A stretch of 26,525 nucleotides of DNA from a virus: positions 1 through 26,525 of the IMG/VR virus record IMGVR_UViG_3300042939_000177; one strand, written 5' to 3'. Position 1 is the stretch's first letter, and each line of letters begins with the position of its first letter. The notes below the pieces were generated by a model, which made no database searches, was not told where the DNA came from, and worked only from the letters and a program-made list of their open reading frames with translations. A program made the position numbers and the translations under genes. Shown in pieces: positions 13,263-20,702 of this stretch.

Positions 13263-14219
13263 ATGGCTAATTTACAAGAGGCAATAGTTGCTACCCTCTG
13301 GGATCAGTCAGATGATATTGCGGATGTTGTGTTACATCACAACCCGCTAACATCTACGCTTGATTCCAAGGGTAAGATTCGTAAGTTTAGTGGAGGCTAC
13401 GAACTCCGCAAACCTGTAATGTATAACGATGCTGCCGTAGGTGGTTTCTATCAGGGCTATCAGTCTTTCGACCTTAGCTCGATTGATGACCTAACAGCGT
13501 TTCAGTTTGGCGTTAAACAGGCTTATGAGCCTGTAGCGATGAACGGACGTGAGTATCGTGCTAACACAGGCGAGGCTCAGCTACTTGACCTAGCAGAGCA
13601 GAAGATGGAAGCCGCAATCAAGCGTCTAAAGAACACCGTATCAACCTCACTTCGTGGCGATGGTACTGGAAACAATGGACTAGAGTTTGACGGTATTAAG
13701 AAGGCAGTTTCGACTTCTCCGTCATCTGGTACATACGGCAAGATAGATCGTGCTTCTAACTCGTTTGCTCGTAACTACGCTACGCAAGTAACGCTTACTG
13801 CTGCAAACGTACAAGAGACCATTACAGATGTAGTTAGCCGCCTAACCCGTGGCAACGAGGCACCTGACCTTGGTCTTATGGATCGTACCGCATGGAAGCA
13901 CCTCCATAGCTCACTAACCGCAATTCAGCGTATTCAGCTACCTACCAAGAAGGCTGTCGCTGGTTTCCGTGTTCTTAGCTATGACGGTGTTGATTTCGTG
14001 TTTGACGGTGGATTTGAGTCTGCGGTTCTCGAAACCAATTCATGCCGATTACTCAATACTGAGTATTGGACATTTGACATGGTTCGTGGCGCTGACTTTA
14101 AGCCGCTAACACCAACAATGGATCGTCCGGTTGATCAGGATGCTTTCTTCACGGTTATTATCGTTGAAGGAAACCTATGCTGCTCTGCTCCGGCTCTCCA
14201 GGGTGTAATTTACGCTTAA
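13263..14219 (+). CDS. Major capsid protein (HK97-type fold)
   Basis: A 318-aa protein directly after the scaffold. Recognisable features are the N-terminal TLWDQSDDIADVVLHHNPLT region, GGYELRKPV, GFYQGYQSFDLSSIDDLTAF (the strand region preceding the E-loop part), the helical spine AEQKMEAAIKRLKNTVSTSL, GDGTGNNGLEFDGIKKAV and the C-terminal P-domain and A-domain segment with LLNTEYWTFDMVRGADFKPL. This is the family of capsid proteins seen in many podoviruses and siphoviruses. It forms the icosahedral shell. No N-terminal prodomain is evident. A downstream GGAGG starts the decoration gene after 15 bases. Confidence 0.9.
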   Translation: MANLQEAIVATLWDQSDDIADVVLHHNPLTSTLDSKGKIRKFSGGYELRKPVMYNDAAVGGFYQGYQSFDLSSIDDLTAFQFGVKQAYEPVAMNGREYRANTGEAQLLDLAEQKMEAAIKRLKNTVSTSLRGDGTGNNGLEFDGIKKAVSTSPSSGTYGKIDRASNSFARNYATQVTLTAANVQETITDVVSRLTRGNEAPDLGLMDRTAWKHLHSSLTAIQRIQLPTKKAVAGFRVLSYDGVDFVFDGGFESAVLETNSCRLLNTEYWTFDMVRGADFKPLTPTMDRPVDQDAFFTVIIVEGNLCCSAPALQGVIYA

Positions 14220-14234
14220 TAGGAGGGATGGAAT

Positions 14235-14720
14235 ATGTCACAGGTAGGATCATTCGGAGTTAATTACAAGATAACCTTCACAGGAACAGATTTGCCGTTA
14301 CCGGCACCTCTGATGACTGTTGGTTCGCTACCAGAAGGTGAGTTTGTATTTGTTCAGGCTGATGGAGCTATTGACCAGTACGGTTTCGTTAAAATCGAAG
14401 CTGATGGTCAGGCTGCACAGCTAACAACTACAAACGCAGGCTCACAGGGACTTCTTGTTGGCGTAGCTCAGGTAGCTGCTGCTGATAACGAGTACCTTTG
14501 GGTATGGGTTGGCGGTCTAAACGGCGGTGGAGCTGGCAAGGGTATTAAGGGCAAGCTAGCAGCTTCATACGTTGCTAAGGCTAACCTGTTTACCACTGCA
14601 ACTGCTGGCGTGGCTGATGATGCTTCTACAACTAAGATTTCTTATGTTGTAGGACTTACAACTAACACGGGAGCAGCAGCAGTTGAGTTGTTCTCTGTTG
14701 GACATCTGAAGGTAAACTAA
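14235..14720 (+). CDS. Probable capsid decoration protein
   Basis: A 161-aa Gly/Ala/Thr-rich beta protein with a strong SD (GGAGG at 14221-14225). Phrases such as LPEGEFVFVQADGAIDQYG and GLLVGVAQVAAADNEYLWVW resemble the small beta-tulip head-stabilising proteins that follow the major capsid gene in many phages. The assignment comes from position and composition; a minor capsid or cement function is the inferred role. A G6/C6 hairpin follows the stop. Confidence 0.68.
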   Translation: MSQVGSFGVNYKITFTGTDLPLPAPLMTVGSLPEGEFVFVQADGAIDQYGFVKIEADGQAAQLTTTNAGSQGLLVGVAQVAAADNEYLWVWVGGLNGGGAGKGIKGKLAASYVAKANLFTTATAGVADDASTTKISYVVGLTTNTGAAAVELFSVGHLKVN

Positions 14721-14726
14721 CCTAAT

Positions 14727-14748
14727 AGGGGGGTAGTAATACCCCCCT
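14727..14748 (+). terminator. GC hairpin with GTAA tetraloop after decoration gene
   Basis: AGGGGGGTA and TACCCCCCT form a perfect 9-bp stem closed by GTAA, a GNRA tetraloop. No U run follows (TTACTTGAG), so it is more likely an attenuator or mRNA 3'-end stabiliser than a strong terminator. Confidence 0.6.
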
Positions 14749-14763
14749 TACTTGAGAGGATTT

Positions 14764-15069
14764 ATGCCACAGGTAAGTAATTTAATTGGATTAGGTATGC
14801 CTCCAGAGCATGCGGTTCAGATTTGCGACGGGGTTCAACCTGCCGTTGTAAATGCTACTGCTGCTGGGGTTCGTACCAAGCAAGCTATCAATAACGTAAA
14901 CGATACTACTCCAACATTGGCAGAGCTAACGACTTCGTTCGGCGCTCCAGCTACGGTAGGCAGTGGTTTTGTAGGTGTTGTAAAAGATAATGATGCCGAT
15001 ACTAACTGCTTTGTGGTTGTGTCTAACGGAACATCGTTCTTTTACCTCAAGTTTACAAAAGCGTTATAG
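14764..15069 (+). CDS. Small virion-associated protein, 101 aa
   Basis: The start ATG 14764 has GAGAGGA three bases upstream. The product (MPQVSNLIGLGMPPEHAVQI...) has a short helical start and a beta-rich rest ending GFVGVVKDNDADTNCFVVVS and FFYLKFTKAL. The N-terminal VSNLIGLGMPPEHA...ICDG opening looks like a short adaptor, and the rest resembles a small trimeric beta domain of the kind found in fibre bases. It lies between two G6/C6 hairpins, among capsid-proximal small genes. Function unknown. Confidence 0.66.
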   Translation: MPQVSNLIGLGMPPEHAVQICDGVQPAVVNATAAGVRTKQAINNVNDTTPTLAELTTSFGAPATVGSGFVGVVKDNDADTNCFVVVSNGTSFFYLKFTKAL

Positions 15070-15074
15070 CTTAT

Positions 15075-15101
15075 CGGGGGGAGCAATCCCCCCTACTTTT
15101 T
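15075..15101 (+). terminator. GC hairpin with GCAA tetraloop and T run
   Basis: GGGGGGA and TCCCCCC form a perfect 7-bp stem closed by GCAA, a GNRA tetraloop, followed by TACTTTTT. This is a credible intrinsic terminator or attenuator. The next gene has no obvious new promoter, so partial read-through is expected. Confidence 0.66.
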
Positions 15102-15110
15102 AGGTGATTT

Positions 15111-15368
15111 ATGCCAGATTTTACCCCAACCAACCCAGGCGCATTATTTCCAGCTTCAAGACTAACCGCAGTTACGCCGAGCAATTCTACTATTCTAACT
15201 GGCGTAAGAGCCGTATGGGTAGGCGGTGCGGGAGACATAGCAATTATGGCAGTAGATGATTCGGCTGCTGTAACTTTTACTGTTCCTTCGGGAACAATGC
15301 TTCCCGTGTTTGCTAAGCGAATTATGGCAACGGGAACCAGTGCCACTAACATTGTAGCTTTGTATTAG
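15111..15368 (+). CDS. Small protein, spike-base-like family
   Basis: An 85-aa beta-rich protein with AGGTG as SD. It shows the pattern SRLTAVTPSNSTILTGVRAVWVGGAGDI, ... VTFTVPSGTMLPVFAKRIMA and TGTSATNIVALY, which matches a family I know from gene transfer agents and phages as spike base protein (RCAP_Rcc01079-like). In those particles it anchors a head spike. Taken with the neighbouring decoration candidate, a head-surface or fibre-base role is reasonable, but I have not confirmed the match by search. It is followed by a 26-codon gene. Confidence 0.68.
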   Translation: MPDFTPTNPGALFPASRLTAVTPSNSTILTGVRAVWVGGAGDIAIMAVDDSAAVTFTVPSGTMLPVFAKRIMATGTSATNIVALY

Positions 15369-15375
15369 GAACTAT

Positions 15376-15456
15376 ATGGGAATAAGTATAAGCATAACGC
15401 CAGTATTACCCGCTCCGGTACAGCATCCTGAACCGATACCTGTACCGCCAGAATAG
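15376..15456 (+). CDS. Proline-rich microprotein, 26 aa
   Basis: A very short frame with its own SD: AGGA at 15367-15370 (overlapping the previous stop), five bases before ATG 15376. The product opens MGISISITPVLPAPV and ends HPEPIPVPPE: an alternating beta-like N-terminus, then a proline every two or three residues. The frame fits exactly between its neighbours. It may be a virion-associated peptide or adaptor tail; no family is recognised. Confidence 0.52.
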   Translation: MGISISITPVLPAPVQHPEPIPVPPE

Positions 15457-15470
15457 AGGGTACTAAATAA

Positions 15471-15511
15471 ATAGGTTCAGTGTTATATAAACAATATAAC
15501 GCTTAACCTAT
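15471..15511 (+). promoter_or_regulatory. Long RNA hairpin before the 224-aa gene
   Basis: Positions 15471-15488 and 15494-15511 form an 18-bp stem with one G-U pair and one mismatch and a 5-base loop (AAACA). The stem ends one base before the GGAGG SD (15513-15517). A structure this long would be an RNase III-type processing site or translation modulator candidate. No T run follows, so it is not a simple terminator. Confidence 0.65.
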
Positions 15512-15520
15512 AGGAGGATT

Positions 15521-16195
15521 ATGGCACAAATTGATTGGAATAGTATTATTTCAGGTCAACCATCGAACAAAAAGCGATACGCTGGCGCTAATGTAAAGTT
15601 TTTTTATGCTTACAGCGAGAACGAGGAGAAATCACAAAAGGAGGGTCGCCCGATATTTGATGAGATTCCTTCCATCAGTATTCAATGGCCTGGTCAGGAT
15701 GAGACCGTAAGGCGTATTGAGCCACAGGACATGGCAGAGTATTCAGAACTTTATGCTCGTTTTAAGGCTGGTTCTGAGCCTGTAACAGAAGGAACACCGC
15801 TAGCAGAATGGCCGATGATGAACGGTTCTGCTATGCGAGAGTTGCAATACCTTGGATTTAAGACTGTTGAGCAGGTAGCTAACGCTACAGAGGAAGCAAA
15901 ACGCAAGTTAGGACCACTATCCAAATTTGCTAAAATGGCACAGGAGTGGTTGTCCGCTGCTCATTCAAGCCAGAACGATGTGGCAAAATTGCGTCTTATG
16001 TTAGAGCAAGAACAAGCGAAACGCATCGCACTAGAAGAAAAGCTAGAGCTAATGTTTCAGCGAGTTGAAGCTAATGAAGGCACAGACTTAAGGTCGCATC
16101 GAAAGGAGGTGATCCCATTAACCGAGGCTGAGGACGATTTTGACGAGCCTGTTGAGGAGAAACCTAGATTAAGGGGGCGACCTAGAAAAGTATGA
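15521..16195 (+). CDS. Conserved phage protein with C-terminal AT-hook
   Basis: A 224-aa protein with a strong SD (GGAGG). It has an N-terminal beta region containing EGRPIFDEIPSISIQWPGQD, then GTPLAEWPMMNGSAMRELQYLGFKTVEQVA, whose second half is a helical hairpin like the HhH-type DNA-binding folds, then a coiled coil (about residues 155-190). It ends in an acidic stretch and LRGRPRKV, an AT-hook-like element. I recognise the overall plan from uncharacterised phage proteins. The DNA-binding elements suggest contact with packaged or replicating DNA, but its location among head genes does not prove it. The stop overlaps the next start in ATGA. Confidence 0.72.
   Translation: MAQIDWNSIISGQPSNKKRYAGANVKFFYAYSENEEKSQKEGRPIFDEIPSISIQWPGQDETVRRIEPQDMAEYSELYARFKAGSEPVTEGTPLAEWPMMNGSAMRELQYLGFKTVEQVANATEEAKRKLGPLSKFAKMAQEWLSAAHSSQNDVAKLRLMLEQEQAKRIALEEKLELMFQRVEANEGTDLRSHRKEVIPLTEAEDDFDEPVEEKPRLRGRPRKV
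16102..16115 (+). other. 14-base complement of the 16S rRNA 3' tail inside a gene
   Basis: AAAGGAGGTGATCC is the exact complement of the widely conserved 16S 3' end (GGATCACCTCCTTT), yet no usable start codon opens a gene here: the downstream ATT frame ends after four codons. It encodes K-E-V-I-P within the 224-aa gene. Confidence 0.6.
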
Positions 16196-17049
16196 GTATA
16201 GCCACGGTAATACGAAACGTAGCAAATGAGGCTGGTTACACGGTAGAGTCGAATATCCTTACATCGACCGAGACCACTACCAAGCAGCTAGTCGCTATTG
16301 CTAATCGTATTAACCGTGACATATTCGAGGCGTTTCCCTGGCCGAAATGTTTTGCGTCAGGGAGTATCACCACGGTGGCTGGTCAAGCGACGTATGCTTT
16401 GCCAGCCGCCTTTTCCATGTATCAATACGAAACCTTTTGGAATCAATCAACAAGGTGGCGAGTATTAGGGCCAATTTCAGAACAAGACTTTGCACAGATT
16501 CAAGGATATGGAGTTTTGCCTACCGTTTATCAACGGTTTCAAATCAGAGGCATGAGCAACAACGAGATACTAATTAGCCCTACTCCTGGCTCAAGCGGAC
16601 AAATCCTTATATTTGAATATATTGCTGATAGAAGTGTAGTGCCTAAAACTTGGACTACTAGCACTTACTTTGCGCCTAATGCCTACTGTTTTTACAACGG
16701 TAATTACTATCAAACAACGGCTGGTGGCACTACTGGAGCGACTGCGCCGACTCATACAACGGGTAGCGCTACTGATGGCAGCGTAACTTGGAATTATTAC
16801 AACGGTCCTTACAGCGAGTTTTTAGCTGATACAGACACTAGCATCTTTCAAGAGAAGTTACTTGAGCAGGGTATTTTAGAAAGGTTTGCACAGATACACG
16901 GGCTAGAAGGCGTTAAACCTGCATTTGACACACAATTAGTAGAGGAGTTTGGTAGAACTAAAGGTGGCAAGGTTATTTACGCAGGGGCGTTAAATAGGCC
17001 GTCACAGTTTGGTAGGAACAACGTAGTTACATTTGGGACTTGGATATAA
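16192..17049 (+). CDS. Head-tail connector protein (P22 gp4-like adaptor)
   Basis: A 285-aa protein whose N-terminal part (IRNVANEAGYTV ... IANRINRDIFEAFPWPKC) and beta stretch (TTVAGQATYALPAAFSMYQY) match the podovirus/GTA adaptor family that attaches below the portal. The central RGMSNNEILISPTPGSSGQI and C-terminal helices fit too. Residues about 158-204 are an inserted module, NAYCFYNGNYYQTTAGGTTG ... GSVTWNYY, typical of small beta domains found on phage tail proteins. The insertion may expose a binding surface on the neck. The gene overlaps its upstream neighbour by four bases and shares one base with its downstream neighbour (TAATG). Confidence 0.75.
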   Translation: MSIATVIRNVANEAGYTVESNILTSTETTTKQLVAIANRINRDIFEAFPWPKCFASGSITTVAGQATYALPAAFSMYQYETFWNQSTRWRVLGPISEQDFAQIQGYGVLPTVYQRFQIRGMSNNEILISPTPGSSGQILIFEYIADRSVVPKTWTTSTYFAPNAYCFYNGNYYQTTAGGTTGATAPTHTTGSATDGSVTWNYYNGPYSEFLADTDTSIFQEKLLEQGILERFAQIHGLEGVKPAFDTQLVEEFGRTKGGKVIYAGALNRPSQFGRNNVVTFGTWI

Positions 17050-18593
17050 TGGCAGAACAGAACTTTAATCCTAACGCTCCTGCTTTTGCTAGAAGCTCTC
17101 CCAAAGCTTATTATGCTTGGTTGACTAGCCAGGGGTTGCCACATGCTGCGGCGTATCAGCAAACTACATCTATTTTCGGCTCTCCTAAATCCCCAGGCCA
17201 AATAGAAAAAGAAAAAGCCGATGCCGCTCAAACAGGCGGGTTGGTACAGGTAGGCGGTGCTGTATTAGGCGCTGTTGCTGCTAATGAAGCATTAAGAGGC
17301 TTTCCAAATATAAAAGGTGCATTTACTCCTGCCGAAGCTCCTAATATGGCACCAAGTGGCACAATAGGTTTAACTAGGGCTGCTCCACCGTCAATGAGCG
17401 TAGATGGCTCAGGCGCAACACTTAACATTGATGCTACGGCTCCTAAAGTTATTGCATCGCAAGGGACTACTTCCACAGTAGAATTGCCTACTGGGGGAAC
17501 ACAAACAGTCCCTACTGAAGCACTAAACGACCCTGGATTTTGGTCTAACGTAAACTGGGGTCAGGTAGCGCAAGGCGGTCTTGCACTAGCGCAAATGTAC
17601 GGTGCTTATAAAAATTTTCAAAAAGGAGATAAGTTCGGTGGTGGTTTAGGCATGGCTGCGGGGGCAGGGAATCTTGCTGCTTCAGGAGCATTAGGCGCAG
17701 GGGCGCAAACTGCCGCAGGTGAATTAGGCGGTGGCTACCTTATCCCTGGATTAAATTTAGCTATGGGTGCTTACGGTGCTTATAAAACTGCCGAAATGAC
17801 TGGCGAAATGGCAGCGGGCAAACAAAGAGACGTAGGAGCTGCGGCAAGTGGAGCTATGGCCGGAGCTGCGATTGGATCAGTTGTTCCAATACTAGGAACA
17901 GCGGTAGGTGCGGCAGTAGGTGCTTTAGCAGGTTATGCTGGAAGTAAATTTGCTGGAAGCTCTAAACGCAAACCACAAGTAATGCGAGATAATATCAGAC
18001 AGGTATTACAGCAGAACAATATATTAGATGAGAACTTTCAAGGCACTTTAGCAGACGGTAGCAAATACGATTTTGGTAAGGATGGTTCGACTCTTAAATG
18101 GTCAAACATTGATAAAATTGCCAAAGCACAACCTACGGCATGGGGAGCTGCGGTTCCTGCCGCTGATGCTCTTGCTGCATCGTATGGTTTTGTTGGACAG
18201 AAAGCTTCTGATTTAGCTGCTTGGTACGCTAAGGGTGCGGTAAGTAACAGCGGAGATGATGCAAATATAGCATTAAAAAACATGCAGCATTTTGCAAAAC
18301 AACAGGGCATTACATTTGATTTAGTTAAAGGCAAGCTAGACCAAGCATTAAACGATAAGCGTATAACGCAGGACAAATATAACTATTATGTAAGCGGGGC
18401 GCAGCAGTTAGTTGGTGGCAGTTCTGCTAGTCCAGCAGTAGTACAAAGGGCAGAAAAAGGCAAAGTAGTACGTCAAAGCCCTGGCTTGTATCGTGATGAT
18501 AAAGGCAGGTTAGTTGCTGGTAACAGCATGAAAATAGCGCTATCAAATGCTTATCAAAAACAAAAGGAAAAGGAAAATGGAACAAGGAAATAA
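17049..18593 (+). CDS. Gly/Ala-rich virion protein (ejection protein candidate)
   Basis: The ATG at 17049 overlaps the previous stop by one base; product 514 aa. The N-terminus (FNPNAPAFARSSPKAYYAWL) is followed by a low-complexity region and then, residues about 174-307, a long Gly/Ala-rich stretch with glycine-zipper spacing. That stretch includes a membrane-compatible segment AAIGSVVPILGTAVGAAVGA. The C-terminal domain is soluble and helical. Membrane-inserting internal virion proteins that are ejected into the host often look like this, so I infer a DNA-ejection or internal role. The last 45 residues contain RQSPGLYRDDKGRLVAGN, a motif repeated in the next gene. Confidence 0.68.
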   Translation: MAEQNFNPNAPAFARSSPKAYYAWLTSQGLPHAAAYQQTTSIFGSPKSPGQIEKEKADAAQTGGLVQVGGAVLGAVAANEALRGFPNIKGAFTPAEAPNMAPSGTIGLTRAAPPSMSVDGSGATLNIDATAPKVIASQGTTSTVELPTGGTQTVPTEALNDPGFWSNVNWGQVAQGGLALAQMYGAYKNFQKGDKFGGGLGMAAGAGNLAASGALGAGAQTAAGELGGGYLIPGLNLAMGAYGAYKTAEMTGEMAAGKQRDVGAAASGAMAGAAIGSVVPILGTAVGAAVGALAGYAGSKFAGSSKRKPQVMRDNIRQVLQQNNILDENFQGTLADGSKYDFGKDGSTLKWSNIDKIAKAQPTAWGAAVPAADALAASYGFVGQKASDLAAWYAKGAVSNSGDDANIALKNMQHFAKQQGITFDLVKGKLDQALNDKRITQDKYNYYVSGAQQLVGGSSASPAVVQRAEKGKVVRQSPGLYRDDKGRLVAGNSMKIALSNAYQKQKEKENGTRK

Positions 18594-19167
18594 ACTTAAA
18601 GGGGCACTAACAAAGGCACCAAGAGAAAAGGCTATGCAAAGGCTATCGCCTGGCGTATATCGAGGCGAAAAAGGTGGGCTTGTTACTGCTGGAGGAAGAG
18701 CTATACAGAGACCGCAACAGCAGCCGCAGCAGCCTCAGCGCCCGCCACAACAGGGAAGTATAGGCTCTATAATTGGGTCGGCTACTCCACGGCCAGGGGC
18801 AACAAATGAGAACCTTCAAGGAATGTCACCAGAGGACATGGCGATGTATTATGCTCAACAGGCCGCTAACCGTCAGGAAGCTATTAACGCAGCGCCAGAG
18901 CCAATGAGATTTAGCCAGGTACTACCGCAAGGCCCTATGCAAAATCAGATGTTTAACTTTCCGCAGATGCCACAGCCATCGGCTAACAACGGCGGGCAGT
19001 ATCGGTTAAGCCCTGGTGTATATGGCACTCGTGACCAAGCTATGCAGCAGTACAATCAACAGATGCAGGATATGGGCATGTCCAGACCAATTTATCAGGT
19101 ACCACAAGGACAAACATTTGACTTTGTAAAGCCAGAACAAATTATACCTTATTTGCGTAGGGGATAA
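18577..19167 (+). CDS. Gln/Pro-rich virion protein with SPG-Y motifs
   Basis: A 196-aa protein from ATG 18577, chosen because AAAAGGAAAAGGAAA lies directly upstream and MEQGNKLKGALTKAP is a good start; it overlaps the previous gene by 17 bases. It is rich in Q, P and M with little predicted secondary structure. It has RLSPGVYRGEKGGLV near residue 21 and RLSPGVYGTRDQ near residue 142, echoing the C-terminus of the neighbour. Disordered, motif-bearing proteins of this size are common in the ejection/tail block of podoviruses. Function unknown. Confidence 0.62.
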   Translation: MEQGNKLKGALTKAPREKAMQRLSPGVYRGEKGGLVTAGGRAIQRPQQQPQQPQRPPQQGSIGSIIGSATPRPGATNENLQGMSPEDMAMYYAQQAANRQEAINAAPEPMRFSQVLPQGPMQNQMFNFPQMPQPSANNGGQYRLSPGVYGTRDQAMQQYNQQMQDMGMSRPIYQVPQGQTFDFVKPEQIIPYLRRG

Positions 19168-19170
19168 TGA

Positions 19171-20700
19171 ATGGCGTTTCAAGGCTTCACAATGTCACCG
19201 CCCTATGGCGGGTTGGATTTAGTAAGTCCAATAGACAACATGGATCCAGCTTTTGCGTTGGAGCTGGTAAACGTGTTTCCTGGAGCCGGAGCGCCAACAG
19301 TTAGGTTAGGGTATAGTCAGTTTGCTAATGTAGGTGTGTCAACGCCTGTTCGTACTATTGTGCCATTGAACCTAAAAGACGGCTCTACTCAACTAATAAG
19401 TTGTACTGTTAATAAAATATACAAAATTACTACAGCGGGAGTTGTTACAAATGTTACAGGTGCAACAACGCCAACTAGCGGAGAATGGCAGCATACTACT
19501 TACGCAAATAACCTGTATTTGTGTAACGGTGCAGATAATGCACAAGTGTATAATGGCACTTCTACAAGTGACATAACCTTCACCGGAGTTAGTAAAAACC
19601 TACTTATTAACGTAGCAGCGCATAAGGAGAGGCTTTACTTTGTTGAGAAAAATACCGCAAAAGTATGGTACGGAGGTTTGCAAGTTACTGGTACAGGCGG
19701 TACTCCTGCTCTTACTTCTTTCGATTTTCAGTACGTTTTTACTAGGGGGGGTTATCTTGTTGGCATCGGCAGTTATAGCAACAGCGCTAACGTAGCTGTA
19801 CAGGATTACTTTTGGGCTTGTAGCTCAGAAGGTGAGATCGTGTTTTACAGCGGTAGCTATGCGGGCGACCCGACAAGTTGGGGATTAGTCGCTAAATATT
19901 ACATTGGTAAGCCGCTAGGGTACAGGGCGTTTGTAAGAGTAAACAATGACGTTTGGATTCTAACCGAGCAAGGAATTATTCCAATTTCAGGTTTGTTTCA
20001 ATCAGACCCAGAAGCAGCGCTAAACGTAGTTAGCCAAAAAATTAACCCACTAATTTCTGAATACGCTAGCCAGACACCTTTTGACCATCAATGGACTGGC
20101 GTGTTTTGGCCGCAGGGTAGAAGGGTATATATAACCGTTCCTACAAGTGGCACAGGGTGCAAGTTTTTAGTTTATTCTATCGATACTAAAGGTTGGACAG
20201 AGTTTAAGCTATTTAATGACGAGCATGGCTTATCAATAAACATATTCAACAAATATCCTTTTTATGGTTCTGCTACTGGCATAATTTGGCAGGGCGAATA
20301 CGGACAAGCCGATGCCGTTACTTCTACAACTAGCCAGCCTATTCAATTTAGCGGCAGAACTGCTTTTAGTTTTTATGGTAGTCGTGGCAATTACAAAGCG
20401 TTTAAAGACATACGCCCAATAATGAAAACCAAGAGGGGCATAACATTAAGTCTTGGATTAGATATAGACTTTAAGCGATTGCCAACAGTCGCTACAATTA
20501 CTACACCGGCAGGAACATTTACCCCTTGGGGCAGCCCGTGGGGTAGCCCGTGGTCATCTGATATTGAATACGTGTTTGATAGGTATGCTGCACAGGGGCA
20601 AGGTCATTGTGCGGCGGTGCGTTTTGGTGGTTCCCTAAAAAACGCAACCATGCAAATACTAGGATTTGAGATACGATATGATATGGGTGGACAAGTATAA
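19171..20700 (+). CDS. Tail nozzle / P22 gp10-like protein
   Basis: A 509-aa protein with the order of a beta-propeller tail factor. PPYGGLDLVSPIDNMDPAFA and ELVNVFPGAGAPTVRLGYSQ open it; LYLCNGADNAQVYNGTS, AAHKERLYFVEKNTAKVWY, YVFTRGGYLVGIGSYS and GRPLG-like GKPLGYRAFVRVNNDVWILT continue; TPWGSPWGSPW is near the C-terminus. I recognise this as the common podophage family equated with P22 gp10 or T7 gp12. It forms the tail barrel below the connector and, in P22, helps stabilise packaged DNA. Length is close to the usual value. The preceding gap is three bases, with only a weak SD (GGGGAT). Confidence 0.82.
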   Translation: MAFQGFTMSPPYGGLDLVSPIDNMDPAFALELVNVFPGAGAPTVRLGYSQFANVGVSTPVRTIVPLNLKDGSTQLISCTVNKIYKITTAGVVTNVTGATTPTSGEWQHTTYANNLYLCNGADNAQVYNGTSTSDITFTGVSKNLLINVAAHKERLYFVEKNTAKVWYGGLQVTGTGGTPALTSFDFQYVFTRGGYLVGIGSYSNSANVAVQDYFWACSSEGEIVFYSGSYAGDPTSWGLVAKYYIGKPLGYRAFVRVNNDVWILTEQGIIPISGLFQSDPEAALNVVSQKINPLISEYASQTPFDHQWTGVFWPQGRRVYITVPTSGTGCKFLVYSIDTKGWTEFKLFNDEHGLSINIFNKYPFYGSATGIIWQGEYGQADAVTSTTSQPIQFSGRTAFSFYGSRGNYKAFKDIRPIMKTKRGITLSLGLDIDFKRLPTVATITTPAGTFTPWGSPWGSPWSSDIEYVFDRYAAQGQGHCAAVRFGGSLKNATMQILGFEIRYDMGGQV

Positions 20701-20702
20701 TT

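Noticed and set aside
17228-18376. Minus-strand frames antisense to the Gly/Ala-rich virion gene
   Set aside because: GC-rich Gly/Ala codons leave the opposite strand open; no start context or family pattern supports them.
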